A stretch of DNA of 22,562 nt from CAYNEI01 sp964396185. Lineage in GTDB: Archaea; Thermoplasmatota; SW-10-69-26. Under the pieces are notes generated by a model. The model did no database searches, was not told the DNA's origin, and was given only the letters and a program-made list of their open reading frames with translations. Positions 15,888 to 22,562 of the stretch are shown in pieces. The position numbers were made by a program, and so were the translations under genes. Within the stretch, counting starts at the first letter, position 1. Every line of letters starts with the position of its first letter. The DNA lies in assembly GCA_964396185.1 (NCBI GenBank), contig CAYNEI010000037.1:1-22562 (forward strand), read 5' to 3'.

Positions 15888-18851
15888 ATGACTCATGGGA
15901 ACGCTTGGACGATCGTGGCCGCGGCCCTCATGCTGACAGCTGCCCTGGGCGCTACCGGGGGACCTGGCTCGGCTGGCACTGTACCGGACGCGTGCAAGGA
16001 AGAGCCCGAGAACGCCGGCGTGGACATCCTCTTCGCCTTCGATCTCACGGGCTCGATGACCGAGGAGATCGACAGCGCCAAGGCTGAAGCCTCGGACCTG
16101 CTCGACGACCTGGAGGCCAACTTGTCCGATGCTCGCTACGGAGTGGCCAGCTTCATGGACTACCCTGGCACCTTCTCCTACCCTGGCTACACGGCCCAGT
16201 ACGGCTCGGCCAGCGCGGGAGACTACCCCTGGAGCCTCGACCAGGGTTTGACCACGAGCACGAGCGCGGTGGATGCCGCGATCCAAGGGTTGACGCTCGG
16301 CTTCGGCGCCGATGGCCCCGAGTCGTACTCCCGGGTGTTCCTGGAGGCTGCAGAGCTCTCCTCCTGGCGTTCCGGTGCCGAGAAGATCCTCGTGATGTGG
16401 GGGGACAACGTGCCGCATGACGACGACTTCGACGGGAACAACTTCGGCCTGGACCCGGGCCGGGACGCCACCGAGGGTGGTGGGGATGACATCGATTTCC
16501 AAGATGTCGTGGCCCAGATGGCCACCGCCGGCGTGCGCGTGATGACCGTGGACGCAGGCGGGGGCTACCCCGCATCATACTACCAGTACGCTGCTGACCA
16601 GACCGGTGGCGCTTACACCCAGCTCAACGACGCCGACGCGCTCGCGGACATCATCGTCGAGTTCGTCAAGGGGATCCTGCGCAACGACGACACGCCACCC
16701 CACGTGGACATCACGCTACCCGAACCGGGTCACCTGTACGTCGACGGGGTCGACCAGGGGCCCAGCACGGCTCGCTGGACCGACCGGGCCACCCTCATCG
16801 GCGATACGCCGTTCACCGCCCTGGCCGGCGACAACTGCCTGCTCGAGAACGTGTCGTTCTCCACTCAGCCCGACGTGGGCTGGATGTACAGCGAGAACGC
16901 AAGCTCCATCGCGACCAGCCCGTTCCCCGCAAGCACCGCGCCTGCCGGGAACTACACGCTCAACGCTACCGCGGTCGACTGGGTCAACCTGCGCGGGTTC
17001 GACGAGGCACCCTTCGAGGTGCTCCACCTCTCCGGTGAGGCGCTGGCCCGAGACCTCTGGGCTGGCACCACCACGCCGGAGAGCGTCGAGGCACAGTCGC
17101 CCGGTGCCCACCGGATCCAAGCGGGGCACGAGCGCGTGGAGGCCGTTCGCCTCGACCTTCCAACGGCCCAGGCCCGTGCCACCGGCCTCACCGAGGAAGC
17201 CACCGTGGAGCTCGACCGAACCGAGGCCACCGCACACGGCTTCGCCCGCATCGAACGTCTCGAGCTGCTCGGTGGGAGCATCGTGCTCGAGGGCCTGATG
17301 AACGAGGCCGAAGCAAGATGGGACGTGGTCCAAGGGACGACGAGCTGGAGCGACGAGGCGACCATCGCGAACCTCACGATCCTTGGATCACCCATCCAAC
17401 TCACTGCCCCCTCCAGCGCGGTCACCCTACCGCTCCCGAACGGGGGCGAACTCGTGCTCTTCGAGCGTGACGTTTCCTCGGGCGCCGATGGGATTACGTA
17501 CCGCTCGAGCCTCGCCCACGCCTACCTGCCGGCACCGTACGCGCGCCATGAGATCGTCGTGGGCGAGATCGTGCTCCAGGCCACGGATCGCCTCGATGGG
17601 ATCGGCTCGCAGCGGTTGGTCACCACGCACGACGACGCCCGCTCGGGACGGGATGCCGGCTCCAACCCTGGCGATGGGATCCAGCTTGGACCGGGCCTCT
17701 ACGACGGTGGCCTACCGGGCGACGACACCCTGGATGTCTACACGTTCGAGCTCGGCCACGGGGACAAGATCGAGGTCGACATCACCCCAGCCCTGCGGGC
17801 CATCGCCACCGGAGGAACGGCTCACGTCAACGAGTCTGGAACCCCGAACCTCGAGGAACCGGGCCTAGGTACCGCCTCCCCATCGATGTCCGCTGCGCTC
17901 CAAGATCCCGACGGGGATCTGCGCGCGCTGCCCTTGTTCAGCGGCGCGCTACCCATGAGCCTGGAGATCAACGCCGACGAGCCTGGCACTTGGTCGCTCT
18001 GGCTCTCCAGGTCCGAGGGAGCATACGAAGCGTACAACTACTCCATGGCCGTCGCCGTCACGCCGGTCCCCTTGCTCCCGCAGAACGATGCGCTCTCCCT
18101 AGCGGATGCCCCCGCGGTGTGCGACCCGAACGACGGCGACATCCCCGCGGTCGGCACGGGCCAGTGGCCCGGCGTGGTCCGGGACGATGACTTCGTGGAT
18201 GTCTATCGGTTCGAGGCCGAGATCGGCGACCTGATCACCGCATCGCTCAAGCCTGGCGAGACCGAGGACGGCGTCGACATGGCGCTGGCCCTGTACGACC
18301 GGAGCTGCCAGCTCTTGGAACGTGCCGACACCTGGGGGCCCTACGTTCTCAAGGGCCTGCCTGAGATGACCACCGAGCTTCCGTCCCAGTACACCGGGAG
18401 CTACTTCCTGGCGATCGAACGGATCAACGGTGTTGGCAACCACCAGCTCACCCTCTCCATCCAGGACCCCCAGCCAGGGATCCCGACGAACGATGCCGGC
18501 ACGGGCCAGGACGCACCCACGAGCCACGAGGATGCGACAGCGCCACCCCCACCGGTGTTCCAGGGAACCCTGACAGAGGGCGATCCCGGGGATGCCTACG
18601 TGCTCGCCCTGGATGCCGATCGCCAGACCGTCATCACGGTGGAGATGAGCGCGTTCAGCGAGGTGGAGGTCCGCGTGCTCACGCCCTCCGGTGGAACGAT
18701 CTCACCGACCGCGAACCTGCAAGACGGTCACTACGCTTTCGCGTTCGACGCACCTGAGGATGGCCTCTACGGTCTAGAGATCGTCCCTGCCAGTGGGGGT
18801 GGGGAGTACATGGTGGCCTACAGCCAGCTCCCGGTGAGCGTTCAGGCTTGA
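15888..18851 (+). CDS. Exported von Willebrand factor A protein with PPC-like domains
   Basis: A 987-residue secreted protein. The signal peptide has a hydrophobic core at about 6-22. A vWA domain (about 45-262) carries MIDAS DLTGS (Asp52, Thr54, Ser56) and a later metal-site Asp in MWGDNVPHD (about 173), so metal-dependent ligand binding is likely. An Ig-like segment (about 268-345) follows, then a beta-rich region (about 396-571) with the spacing of the choice-of-anchor P type seen in secreted proteins. Three pre-peptidase C-terminal-like domains lie near 593-727, 731-860 and 873-987, with typical DVYTF, DVYRF and DAYVL strands. No membrane anchor or sorting signal follows. The frame is open to 15690, but the ATG at 15888 has the Shine-Dalgarno site and leads straight into the signal peptide. 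It probably belongs with the two upstream surface genes. Confidence 0.87.
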   Translation: MTHGNAWTIVAAALMLTAALGATGGPGSAGTVPDACKEEPENAGVDILFAFDLTGSMTEEIDSAKAEASDLLDDLEANLSDARYGVASFMDYPGTFSYPGYTAQYGSASAGDYPWSLDQGLTTSTSAVDAAIQGLTLGFGADGPESYSRVFLEAAELSSWRSGAEKILVMWGDNVPHDDDFDGNNFGLDPGRDATEGGGDDIDFQDVVAQMATAGVRVMTVDAGGGYPASYYQYAADQTGGAYTQLNDADALADIIVEFVKGILRNDDTPPHVDITLPEPGHLYVDGVDQGPSTARWTDRATLIGDTPFTALAGDNCLLENVSFSTQPDVGWMYSENASSIATSPFPASTAPAGNYTLNATAVDWVNLRGFDEAPFEVLHLSGEALARDLWAGTTTPESVEAQSPGAHRIQAGHERVEAVRLDLPTAQARATGLTEEATVELDRTEATAHGFARIERLELLGGSIVLEGLMNEAEARWDVVQGTTSWSDEATIANLTILGSPIQLTAPSSAVTLPLPNGGELVLFERDVSSGADGITYRSSLAHAYLPAPYARHEIVVGEIVLQATDRLDGIGSQRLVTTHDDARSGRDAGSNPGDGIQLGPGLYDGGLPGDDTLDVYTFELGHGDKIEVDITPALRAIATGGTAHVNESGTPNLEEPGLGTASPSMSAALQDPDGDLRALPLFSGALPMSLEINADEPGTWSLWLSRSEGAYEAYNYSMAVAVTPVPLLPQNDALSLADAPAVCDPNDGDIPAVGTGQWPGVVRDDDFVDVYRFEAEIGDLITASLKPGETEDGVDMALALYDRSCQLLERADTWGPYVLKGLPEMTTELPSQYTGSYFLAIERINGVGNHQLTLSIQDPQPGIPTNDAGTGQDAPTSHEDATAPPPPVFQGTLTEGDPGDAYVLALDADRQTVITVEMSAFSEVEVRVLTPSGGTISPTANLQDGHYAFAFDAPEDGLYGLEIVPASGGGEYMVAYSQLPVSVQA

Positions 18852-18950
18852 TGAGGAGGGAGCCCGCGGCGGACGGGTGGGGGTGAAGAGGGTATCTCCT
18901 TGCTGTCAGGAGGAACAGCAGTCGGCTGCATCCCGCCCGCCACAGGTGAC

Positions 18951-18992
18951 GTTGCGCACGACGAGCCCCCGAGGGGGCCCGCATGCTGCAAC
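18951..18992 (-). ncRNA. Compound hairpin, candidate small RNA or terminator
   Basis: Read on the minus strand, three nested helices form: GUUGC/GCAAC, then GCAUG/CGUGC, then GCCCC/GGGGC closed by CUCG. The middle helix has a G-U wobble on the minus strand but would have a C-A mismatch on the plus strand, which weakly favours a minus-strand RNA. A TATA-like CTTATCT (19012-19018, minus strand) is centred about 23 bases before the first helix. A plain terminator for one or both convergent transcripts is equally possible. Confidence 0.3.
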
Positions 18993-19081
18993 ACCCTCTC
19001 GGTGTGCGACTAGATAAGCCGTTTTGCGGACGCATCGAAACGTCGAAGTTGCGCCTGGCTTGCGCTGAGAGGAGATGGGGT

Positions 19082-19108
19082 GGGCCGCCTGCGCGAGGCA
19101 GGCGGCCC
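19082..19108. terminator. Perfect 11-bp hairpin, likely terminator or transcript-end structure
   Basis: GGGCCGCCTGC (19082-19092) and GCAGGCGGCCC (19098-19108) are exact inverted copies around the 5-base loop GCGAG. It lies between converging genes, about 130 bases beyond the leftward coiled-coil gene. There is no T-run on either side, so it is not a classical bacterial intrinsic terminator. It may protect 3' ends or pause polymerase. Confidence 0.5.
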
Positions 19109-19185
19109 GGGATGACCTCCGGACCCCCGGGCGGGGCCTGGGGGGTCGCGCCGTTCTGGGGGTCTCTTGATCCCGAGGCGGCTAA

Positions 19186-19210
19186 GGGGCGGGATGGGGG
19201 CGGAATGGGG
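19186..19210 (+). other. G-quadruplex-type motif in a G/T-rich tract
   Basis: Four G-runs (GGGG, GGG, GGGGG, GGGG) are separated by 1, 2 and 6 bases and so meet the usual G3+N1-7 pattern. The G/T-rich character continues to 19240, so the leftward transcript ends in a C/A-rich, G-poor tail just after the coiled-coil stop. Whether it folds is unknown. Confidence 0.45.
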
Positions 19211-19240
19211 TGTGGCGTGTGGGGCGTGGTGTGTGCGGTT

Positions 19241-20305
19241 TCAGCTTTGGCCAGCCATCCACTTGCGCACGGTCTCATCCTCGAGCACGGCCACGGTGAC
19301 ATCAGACAGGATCCAGGCTGCGACCCCGGCGCCGTCTTCGCCGCGCTCGATGCGGCGGTTGAGCTCCGTGGTCATGTTCTGGAAGAAGTCCACCGGGCCG
19401 AGCGCGCGGGCACTGTCCAGCGCGCTGGAGAGCCGATCGACCGCGTCGTCAGCGCTCTCTTCGAGGCGCTCGTGGACGACCTGGGCCTCGATGGCGTGGT
19501 CGTCGAGTGCGCCGCTGCGGCGCAGCAGGTAGGTGCGGGAGTCCAGGAAGGCCTCCTCCACGATGGTGAGCGCCTGGCGCGCGCCGTGCACGATGTTGGC
19601 GTGCTGCTCCTGCTCGACCACCTTGGCGATGGCCTGGGCGTAGGGCTGCACGAGCTCACGGTAGTACTGGGACTTGCCCGGGTCGTTGGCGAACATGCGG
19701 GCCTTCTCGGCCACGGTGAGCGCCTTGGAGCGGACCTCGGGGTTCGTGAGCAGCTCCTGGGTGCGATCCTCCAGGATGGCCACGTCCGTGGTGGGCGTGG
19801 AGAGCTCACCGTCGCCGATGGCCCCGTGCACGCGACCGATGCGGTCGGTGACGTCCTTGGCTTGGGCGGTGAGCTGTCGGATGAACTCGCGAACGTCCTC
19901 CTCGGCCCCGGTGTTGGGTGCGTGTGGGGCGAGCTGGGCGTCCAGGCCAGCGTCCTTGAGGGCCACGCGCCGGGTCTCCAGCTCGGCGAGCGCGGCTTCG
20001 AGCTGGCTGAGATCCGAGACGAGGCGCTCGTAGCGGGCGCGCTCGCCCTTGAGGCGCTTTTTGGCCTTGCCCACGATCTCGCTGGCTTGCTGCTTGACCG
20101 CTTGCACCTGCTCGCGGCCAGCCAGGCGCGCTTTCTCGAGCTCGATCTCGTGCTTGCGTTCCAGGTGCTGGATGTGGTCGCGCAGCTGGCGAAGCTCGGA
20201 GCGGTCCTCCAGGCGGCCCTCGAGGTCGGCCAGGCGGTTGCGTAGGCGTTGCTCGATCTTCTCAGCGTCGTCGGAGCGTGCGTTCTTCTTGAGGGAGAGA
20301 GACAT
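19241..20305 (-). CDS. Coiled-coil protein, partner gene of the tubulin-like protein
   Basis: A soluble protein of 354 residues with no signal peptide or membrane segment. Residues about 13-125 are a charged heptad-rich helix (Glu/Lys/Arg/Leu) typical of a long coiled coil, and a second helical stretch runs from about 133 to 162. Residues 175-354 are a helical, non-coiled C-terminal domain with no family I recognise. The start lies 3 bases after the tubulin stop. Shine-Dalgarno AGGAGG (20314-20319) sits inside the end of the tubulin frame, so translation is coupled. By analogy with other prokaryotic cytomotive systems, it could bundle, anchor or regulate filaments of the upstream protein. That role is inferred from gene order only. 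Confidence 0.85.
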   Translation of the reverse strand: MSLSLKKNARSDDAEKIEQRLRNRLADLEGRLEDRSELRQLRDHIQHLERKHEIELEKARLAGREQVQAVKQQASEIVGKAKKRLKGERARYERLVSDLSQLEAALAELETRRVALKDAGLDAQLAPHAPNTGAEEDVREFIRQLTAQAKDVTDRIGRVHGAIGDGELSTPTTDVAILEDRTQELLTNPEVRSKALTVAEKARMFANDPGKSQYYRELVQPYAQAIAKVVEQEQHANIVHGARQALTIVEEAFLDSRTYLLRRSGALDDHAIEAQVVHERLEESADDAVDRLSSALDSARALGPVDFFQNMTTELNRRIERGEDGAGVAAWILSDVTVAVLEDETVRKWMAGQS

Positions 20306-20308
20306 GGT

Positions 20309-21715
20309 TCAGGCCTCCTGGGTGGTCGGGGCGGTGGTCGTGGGCTTGGCCATGGGTTGCGCGAGGGTTTCGTCTCGCGCTTGGTCGGTGAGCCGGGCCT
20401 CCAGAGCGTCCACGTTCTCCTCGAGGGTCTCGGCGTTGTAGCCCCAGCCCTCGTAGTCGCGAAGGTGGGCGTTGAGCTCGAGGTTCTCGCGGGCTGCATC
20501 GAGCACGCCGCGCAAGGCCGGCGGGATCTCGGTGACGTGCATCAAGGCAGCGTACTCGACGGGGATGCCGGGGCCGGGTTCAGGCACGCACGAGTAGAGC
20601 TCGGTGTGGAAGCCGAACCGGTCGTGCATGAGGTCGTGGACGTGGCGTAGGCCAGCTCTGTCCACGGGGCCTCGGAAGAGGAAGTAGCACTGGTCCGGGG
20701 CTTCCCCGTTGCTCTGGGCCAGGCGCTGGCGGAAGAGCGCGTCGTAGGCGAGCTGGAAGGGAGCGTTGTCCCCGGTGGGTTGCACGGGTCCGATGGCCGG
20801 GACCGTGAGGGTGGCGTCCGAGCGGCGGCTGAAGTAGACGAAGACGTTGCCCAGATCGGTGGGTCCGAAGCGCAGGGGGCTCGTGATGGTGAGCGCGGCT
20901 CGGGCCATGAGGTGGTTGATCTCGGCGTACTCGCTCGAGCCTGGGTACTTGCCGGTGTTCTCGCGCCAGACCTTGGCCGTGGCCGGGTTGTCCATGGTGG
21001 TCACGATGGTGCGGAAGGCGCCGGGTCGCACGGGGGCTTGGCCGGGTCGGGTGCCCAAGAGCGTGTTGAGGGTGAGCACCGTGTTGTAGTAGCTGGGCCC
21101 GCTGGTGGCTTCGACGTCCTTGTAGGGCACCGCGTCGGGCGTGTTCCCGCTGGGCGTGACGGTGAAGGTGAGCAGGTTGCGGGCTTGCTCGCGCACTTGG
21201 CCGTACTCGCTTCGCAGGTGGTCGACGACCCAGCTCGCCACACCGCTGCCGGTGCCGTGGCTGGTGCCGTGGAAGAGCACGAAGTTGCGCACGCTGTCGG
21301 CGCCGGCCTGCTTGAGCACGGCGGTGATCTGGTCCTTGAGCTTCTCGGCTTCCGTGTAGCCCTCGGGCCAGAGCATCTCGGCCCCGCCGCCGGTGTAGTT
21401 GAGGCGAGCCACGAGTCGGTCCCCGATGCCGGCCTCTTCCACGGACTTGCTGTCCAGATCGAGGGCTACAGCGCGGAAGGGCGGGGGCTGGTCCTCCTCG
21501 CCGCGCTTGGGGGCGGCGTAGAAGGTGGACTTGCGGAGCTCGAGCTTGTCGCCCAGTGCCTTCTTCCCGGGCTCCCAGAGCCCCTCGGCTCCGTAACCGT
21601 ACTCGGCATCGATCCCTCTCAGGAAGGTCGTGCCCAGGCGCAGGCCGGTTCGGCCGCACATGATCACGAGGCAGTCGTTGGACAGGCGTACTAGGCGTTC
21701 TCGGCGCTCGGTCAT
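20309..21715 (-). CDS. Divergent archaeal tubulin-superfamily GTPase
   Basis: A 468-residue cytoplasmic protein that can be followed along tubulin from end to end. Landmarks are CGRTGLRLGTTFL (20-32, T1 loop), FRAVALDLDS (80-89, like tubulin RAVLVDLEP) and GYTEAEKL (119-126, like GHYTEGAEL). FVLFHGTSHGTGSG (145-158) resembles alpha-tubulin FLVFHSFGGGTGSG. Next come YNTVLTLNTLL (210-220, like YNATLSVHQLV), MDNPA (T6, Asn243), EINHL (265-269, like DLNHL), LRF (281-283), FLFRGPV (345-351, like LLYRGDV) and a C-terminal two-helix region (about 400-442). The signature loop has SH in place of the first two Gly, and the T7 catalytic acid aligns with Asn290. The tail (about 443-468) is Thr/Pro-rich, not acidic. 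The start ATG overlaps the upstream stop (ATGA), with GAGGTGAC 5 bases before it. CetZ, FtsZ-like (FtsZl) and Pfam Tubulin_2 families are alternatives, but the tubulin match looks better. Confidence 0.9.
   Translation of the reverse strand: MTERRERLVRLSNDCLVIMCGRTGLRLGTTFLRGIDAEYGYGAEGLWEPGKKALGDKLELRKSTFYAAPKRGEEDQPPPFRAVALDLDSKSVEEAGIGDRLVARLNYTGGGAEMLWPEGYTEAEKLKDQITAVLKQAGADSVRNFVLFHGTSHGTGSGVASWVVDHLRSEYGQVREQARNLLTFTVTPSGNTPDAVPYKDVEATSGPSYYNTVLTLNTLLGTRPGQAPVRPGAFRTIVTTMDNPATAKVWRENTGKYPGSSEYAEINHLMARAALTITSPLRFGPTDLGNVFVYFSRRSDATLTVPAIGPVQPTGDNAPFQLAYDALFRQRLAQSNGEAPDQCYFLFRGPVDRAGLRHVHDLMHDRFGFHTELYSCVPEPGPGIPVEYAALMHVTEIPPALRGVLDAARENLELNAHLRDYEGWGYNAETLEENVDALEARLTDQARDETLAQPMAKPTTTAPTTQEA
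20314..20319 (-). promoter_or_regulatory. Shine-Dalgarno site of the coiled-coil gene within the tubulin frame
   Basis: AGGAGG on the minus strand lies 8 bases before the ATG at 20305 and inside the last codons of the tubulin-like gene. It fixes the start and implies coupled translation of the two proteins. Confidence 0.75.
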
Positions 21716-22562
21716 CCTTGGTCACCTCTTGTCGTGATGAGAGCCCTCATGAGCGTTGCGGCACGCTCGGGCCCCAGGCGCTGCTTGAGCGCCTCCCGGA
21801 GAGCGTAGAGCTCGTCCGGGTTCTCTCGGGTGGCGAGCACGCGGACGAGCACGCCGTCGGGGTGGTACTGGACCCCGTCGTGCTCGTCGGCGATCTCGCG
21901 CGCGGCAAGGTCGATCAGGCTGCGGGCTTCTGGATCCGCGCCCAGCAGGCTGCGGGCAAGTTGGTCGAGGTCGACCGCAGGGGAGCGGCCGAGCTCGCGT
22001 TCCACCATGCGCTTGACGGTGTCGTAGTAGCCCACATCCGGGGCGGTCCACGGTTCGTCGTCGCACAGGGCGTAGGCGATGGATTCGATGAGGGCAAGCC
22101 CGCGCGTGGTCTCGCGGTAGCGCTTCGGGAGCTTGCCGAGAAGGTAGTCCAAAAACGTGCGCCGGGCGGGTTGCTTGGGGTGGCGCTTGGTGATGGCGTC
22201 GACGCGGTTGGCGATGCGCTCGCGCAGCTCGGCCGGCTCGCCGCCGGCCTCCACGCTGAGCACGCGGGGCAGCTCGATGTCCACGAGGTCGATCTCGACC
22301 TCGCCAGCGTACGCGATCAGGGCCTCGTTGCTGTCCGTGGAGCACGTGACCTCGCCGCTGGAGATGGGCGCCCAGAACGGTCCGTGGCGCAGGCCATCGT
22401 CGACGTGGTCCCCGTTCTCCCAGCCGTCGAGCACGTCGGTGCCGGCTGCATGGTCGTTGGGGGTCCGCTTGGGGGGCTGGATGGGTCGCGTCCAGGGCTT
22501 CGGTGCAGGAGTCAGGTCCAGGGGCTTGCTCGCCTGGAAGCTCTCCGCGGCCGAGCTGCCTG
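21712..22562 (-). CDS. Unknown protein, first visible gene of the tubulin operon, 5' end outside window
   Basis: The frame is open from the right edge to the TGA at 21712, giving at least 282 residues, so the gene is truncated here. The first 45 or so visible residues are Pro/Lys/Thr-rich (LDLTPAPKPWTRPIQPPKR), like a linker joined to a domain outside the window. A GTG at 22434 could be a start but would leave this linker unexplained. The remainder is a mixed alpha/beta segment (FWAPISSGEVTCSTDS) and then a mainly helical domain (KRYRETTRGLALIESIAYAL, MVERELGRSPAVDLDQLARS). I recognise no family, motif, signal or membrane segment. Its stop overlaps the tubulin start as ATGA, so the two proteins are very probably made together and may act in one complex. 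Confidence 0.75.
   Translation of the reverse strand, partial: GSSAAESFQASKPLDLTPAPKPWTRPIQPPKRTPNDHAAGTDVLDGWENGDHVDDGLRHGPFWAPISSGEVTCSTDSNEALIAYAGEVEIDLVDIELPRVLSVEAGGEPAELRERIANRVDAITKRHPKQPARRTFLDYLLGKLPKRYRETTRGLALIESIAYALCDDEPWTAPDVGYYDTVKRMVERELGRSPAVDLDQLARSLLGADPEARSLIDLAAREIADEHDGVQYHPDGVLVRVLATRENPDELYALREALKQRLGPERAATLMRALITTRGDQG
21721..21728 (-). promoter_or_regulatory. Shine-Dalgarno site of the tubulin-like gene
   Basis: GAGGTGAC on the minus strand lies 5 bases before the ATG at 21715. It matches the complement of the archaeal 16S 3' end (CACCTC) and supports this start and the ATGA overlap with the preceding gene. Confidence 0.75.

Larger units (their letters stand above)
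18852..19240. other. Structured intergenic region between convergent genes
   Basis: No convincing gene lies in these 389 bases between the ends of the rightward vWA gene and the leftward coiled-coil gene. It holds several hairpins: TGCTGT/ACAGCA at 18901-18920, the compound hairpin at 18951-18992, the perfect stem at 19082-19108, and GACCCCC/GGGGGTC at 19122-19147. A strand-skewed G-run tract ends at 19240. Termination of both transcripts is the simplest role. Confidence 0.6.

Noticed and set aside
18983..20245. 420-codon plus-strand frame opposite the coiled-coil gene
   Set aside because: It begins in the structured intergenic region and is otherwise antisense to a gene with good Shine-Dalgarno coupling; no domain is seen.
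20780..21694. 304-codon plus-strand frame opposite the tubulin-like gene
   Set aside because: Gly/Val/Glu-rich antisense translation; the minus strand is conserved with tubulin along its length.
1..22562. tRNA, rRNA, CRISPR arrays, insertion sequences, attachment sites
   Set aside because: I looked in the intergenic stretches for tRNA-like cloverleaf ends, regular direct repeats and transposase motifs and found none.

Overview
The window is GC-rich (roughly two thirds G+C by eye) and looks archaeal, most likely from a euryarchaeal lineage such as Thermoplasmatota. Two secreted proteins carry the archaeal-style lipobox LAGC followed by sequon-rich (N-x-S/T) Ser/Thr/Asn linkers. TATA-like boxes sit 37-42 bases before several start codons. 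Shine-Dalgarno sites of the GGAGG / GAGGTGA type precede most starts. The lineage is inferred; no rRNA or other phylogenetic marker is present.

Layout, left to right. (1) 1-3290: two leftward genes for secreted lipoproteins, a complete subtilisin-family (S8) protease and a five-Asp-box beta-propeller. They share almost the same promoter/leader and the same kind of N-terminal linker on unrelated ectodomains. (2) 3251-4292: a leftward MntA-HepT (nucleotidyltransferase antitoxin / HEPN toxin) pair, followed by a non-coding or degraded stretch. (3) 4520-18851: a rightward cell-surface cluster. It holds a giant exported protein of 3426 residues (signal peptide, Asp-rich Ca-binding-type repeats, then about 1600 residues of degenerate beta-rich repeats), a polytopic membrane protein coupled to it by a GTGA overlap, and an exported von Willebrand factor A protein with a MIDAS and three PPC-like domains. 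(4) 18852-19240: a convergent intergenic region with strong hairpins and a G-quadruplex-type motif. (5) 19241-22562: a tightly coupled leftward operon that runs off the right edge. In transcription order it has a 5'-truncated gene of unknown function, a tubulin-superfamily protein, and a coiled-coil protein.

The most exciting content is region 5. The 468-residue protein can be followed along nearly the whole length of eukaryotic tubulin, and by eye resembles tubulin more than FtsZ or CetZ. Its nucleotide loop reads SHGTGSG instead of GGGTGSG, and the T7 position that holds the catalytic acid in alpha-tubulin and FtsZ appears to be Asn. Start/stop overlap and Shine-Dalgarno coupling to a coiled-coil protein and to a third unknown protein suggest an undescribed tubulin-based cytoskeletal module. 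The giant protein/membrane protein/vWA cluster looks like a second, surface-exposed system. No evidence links the two beyond adjacency.
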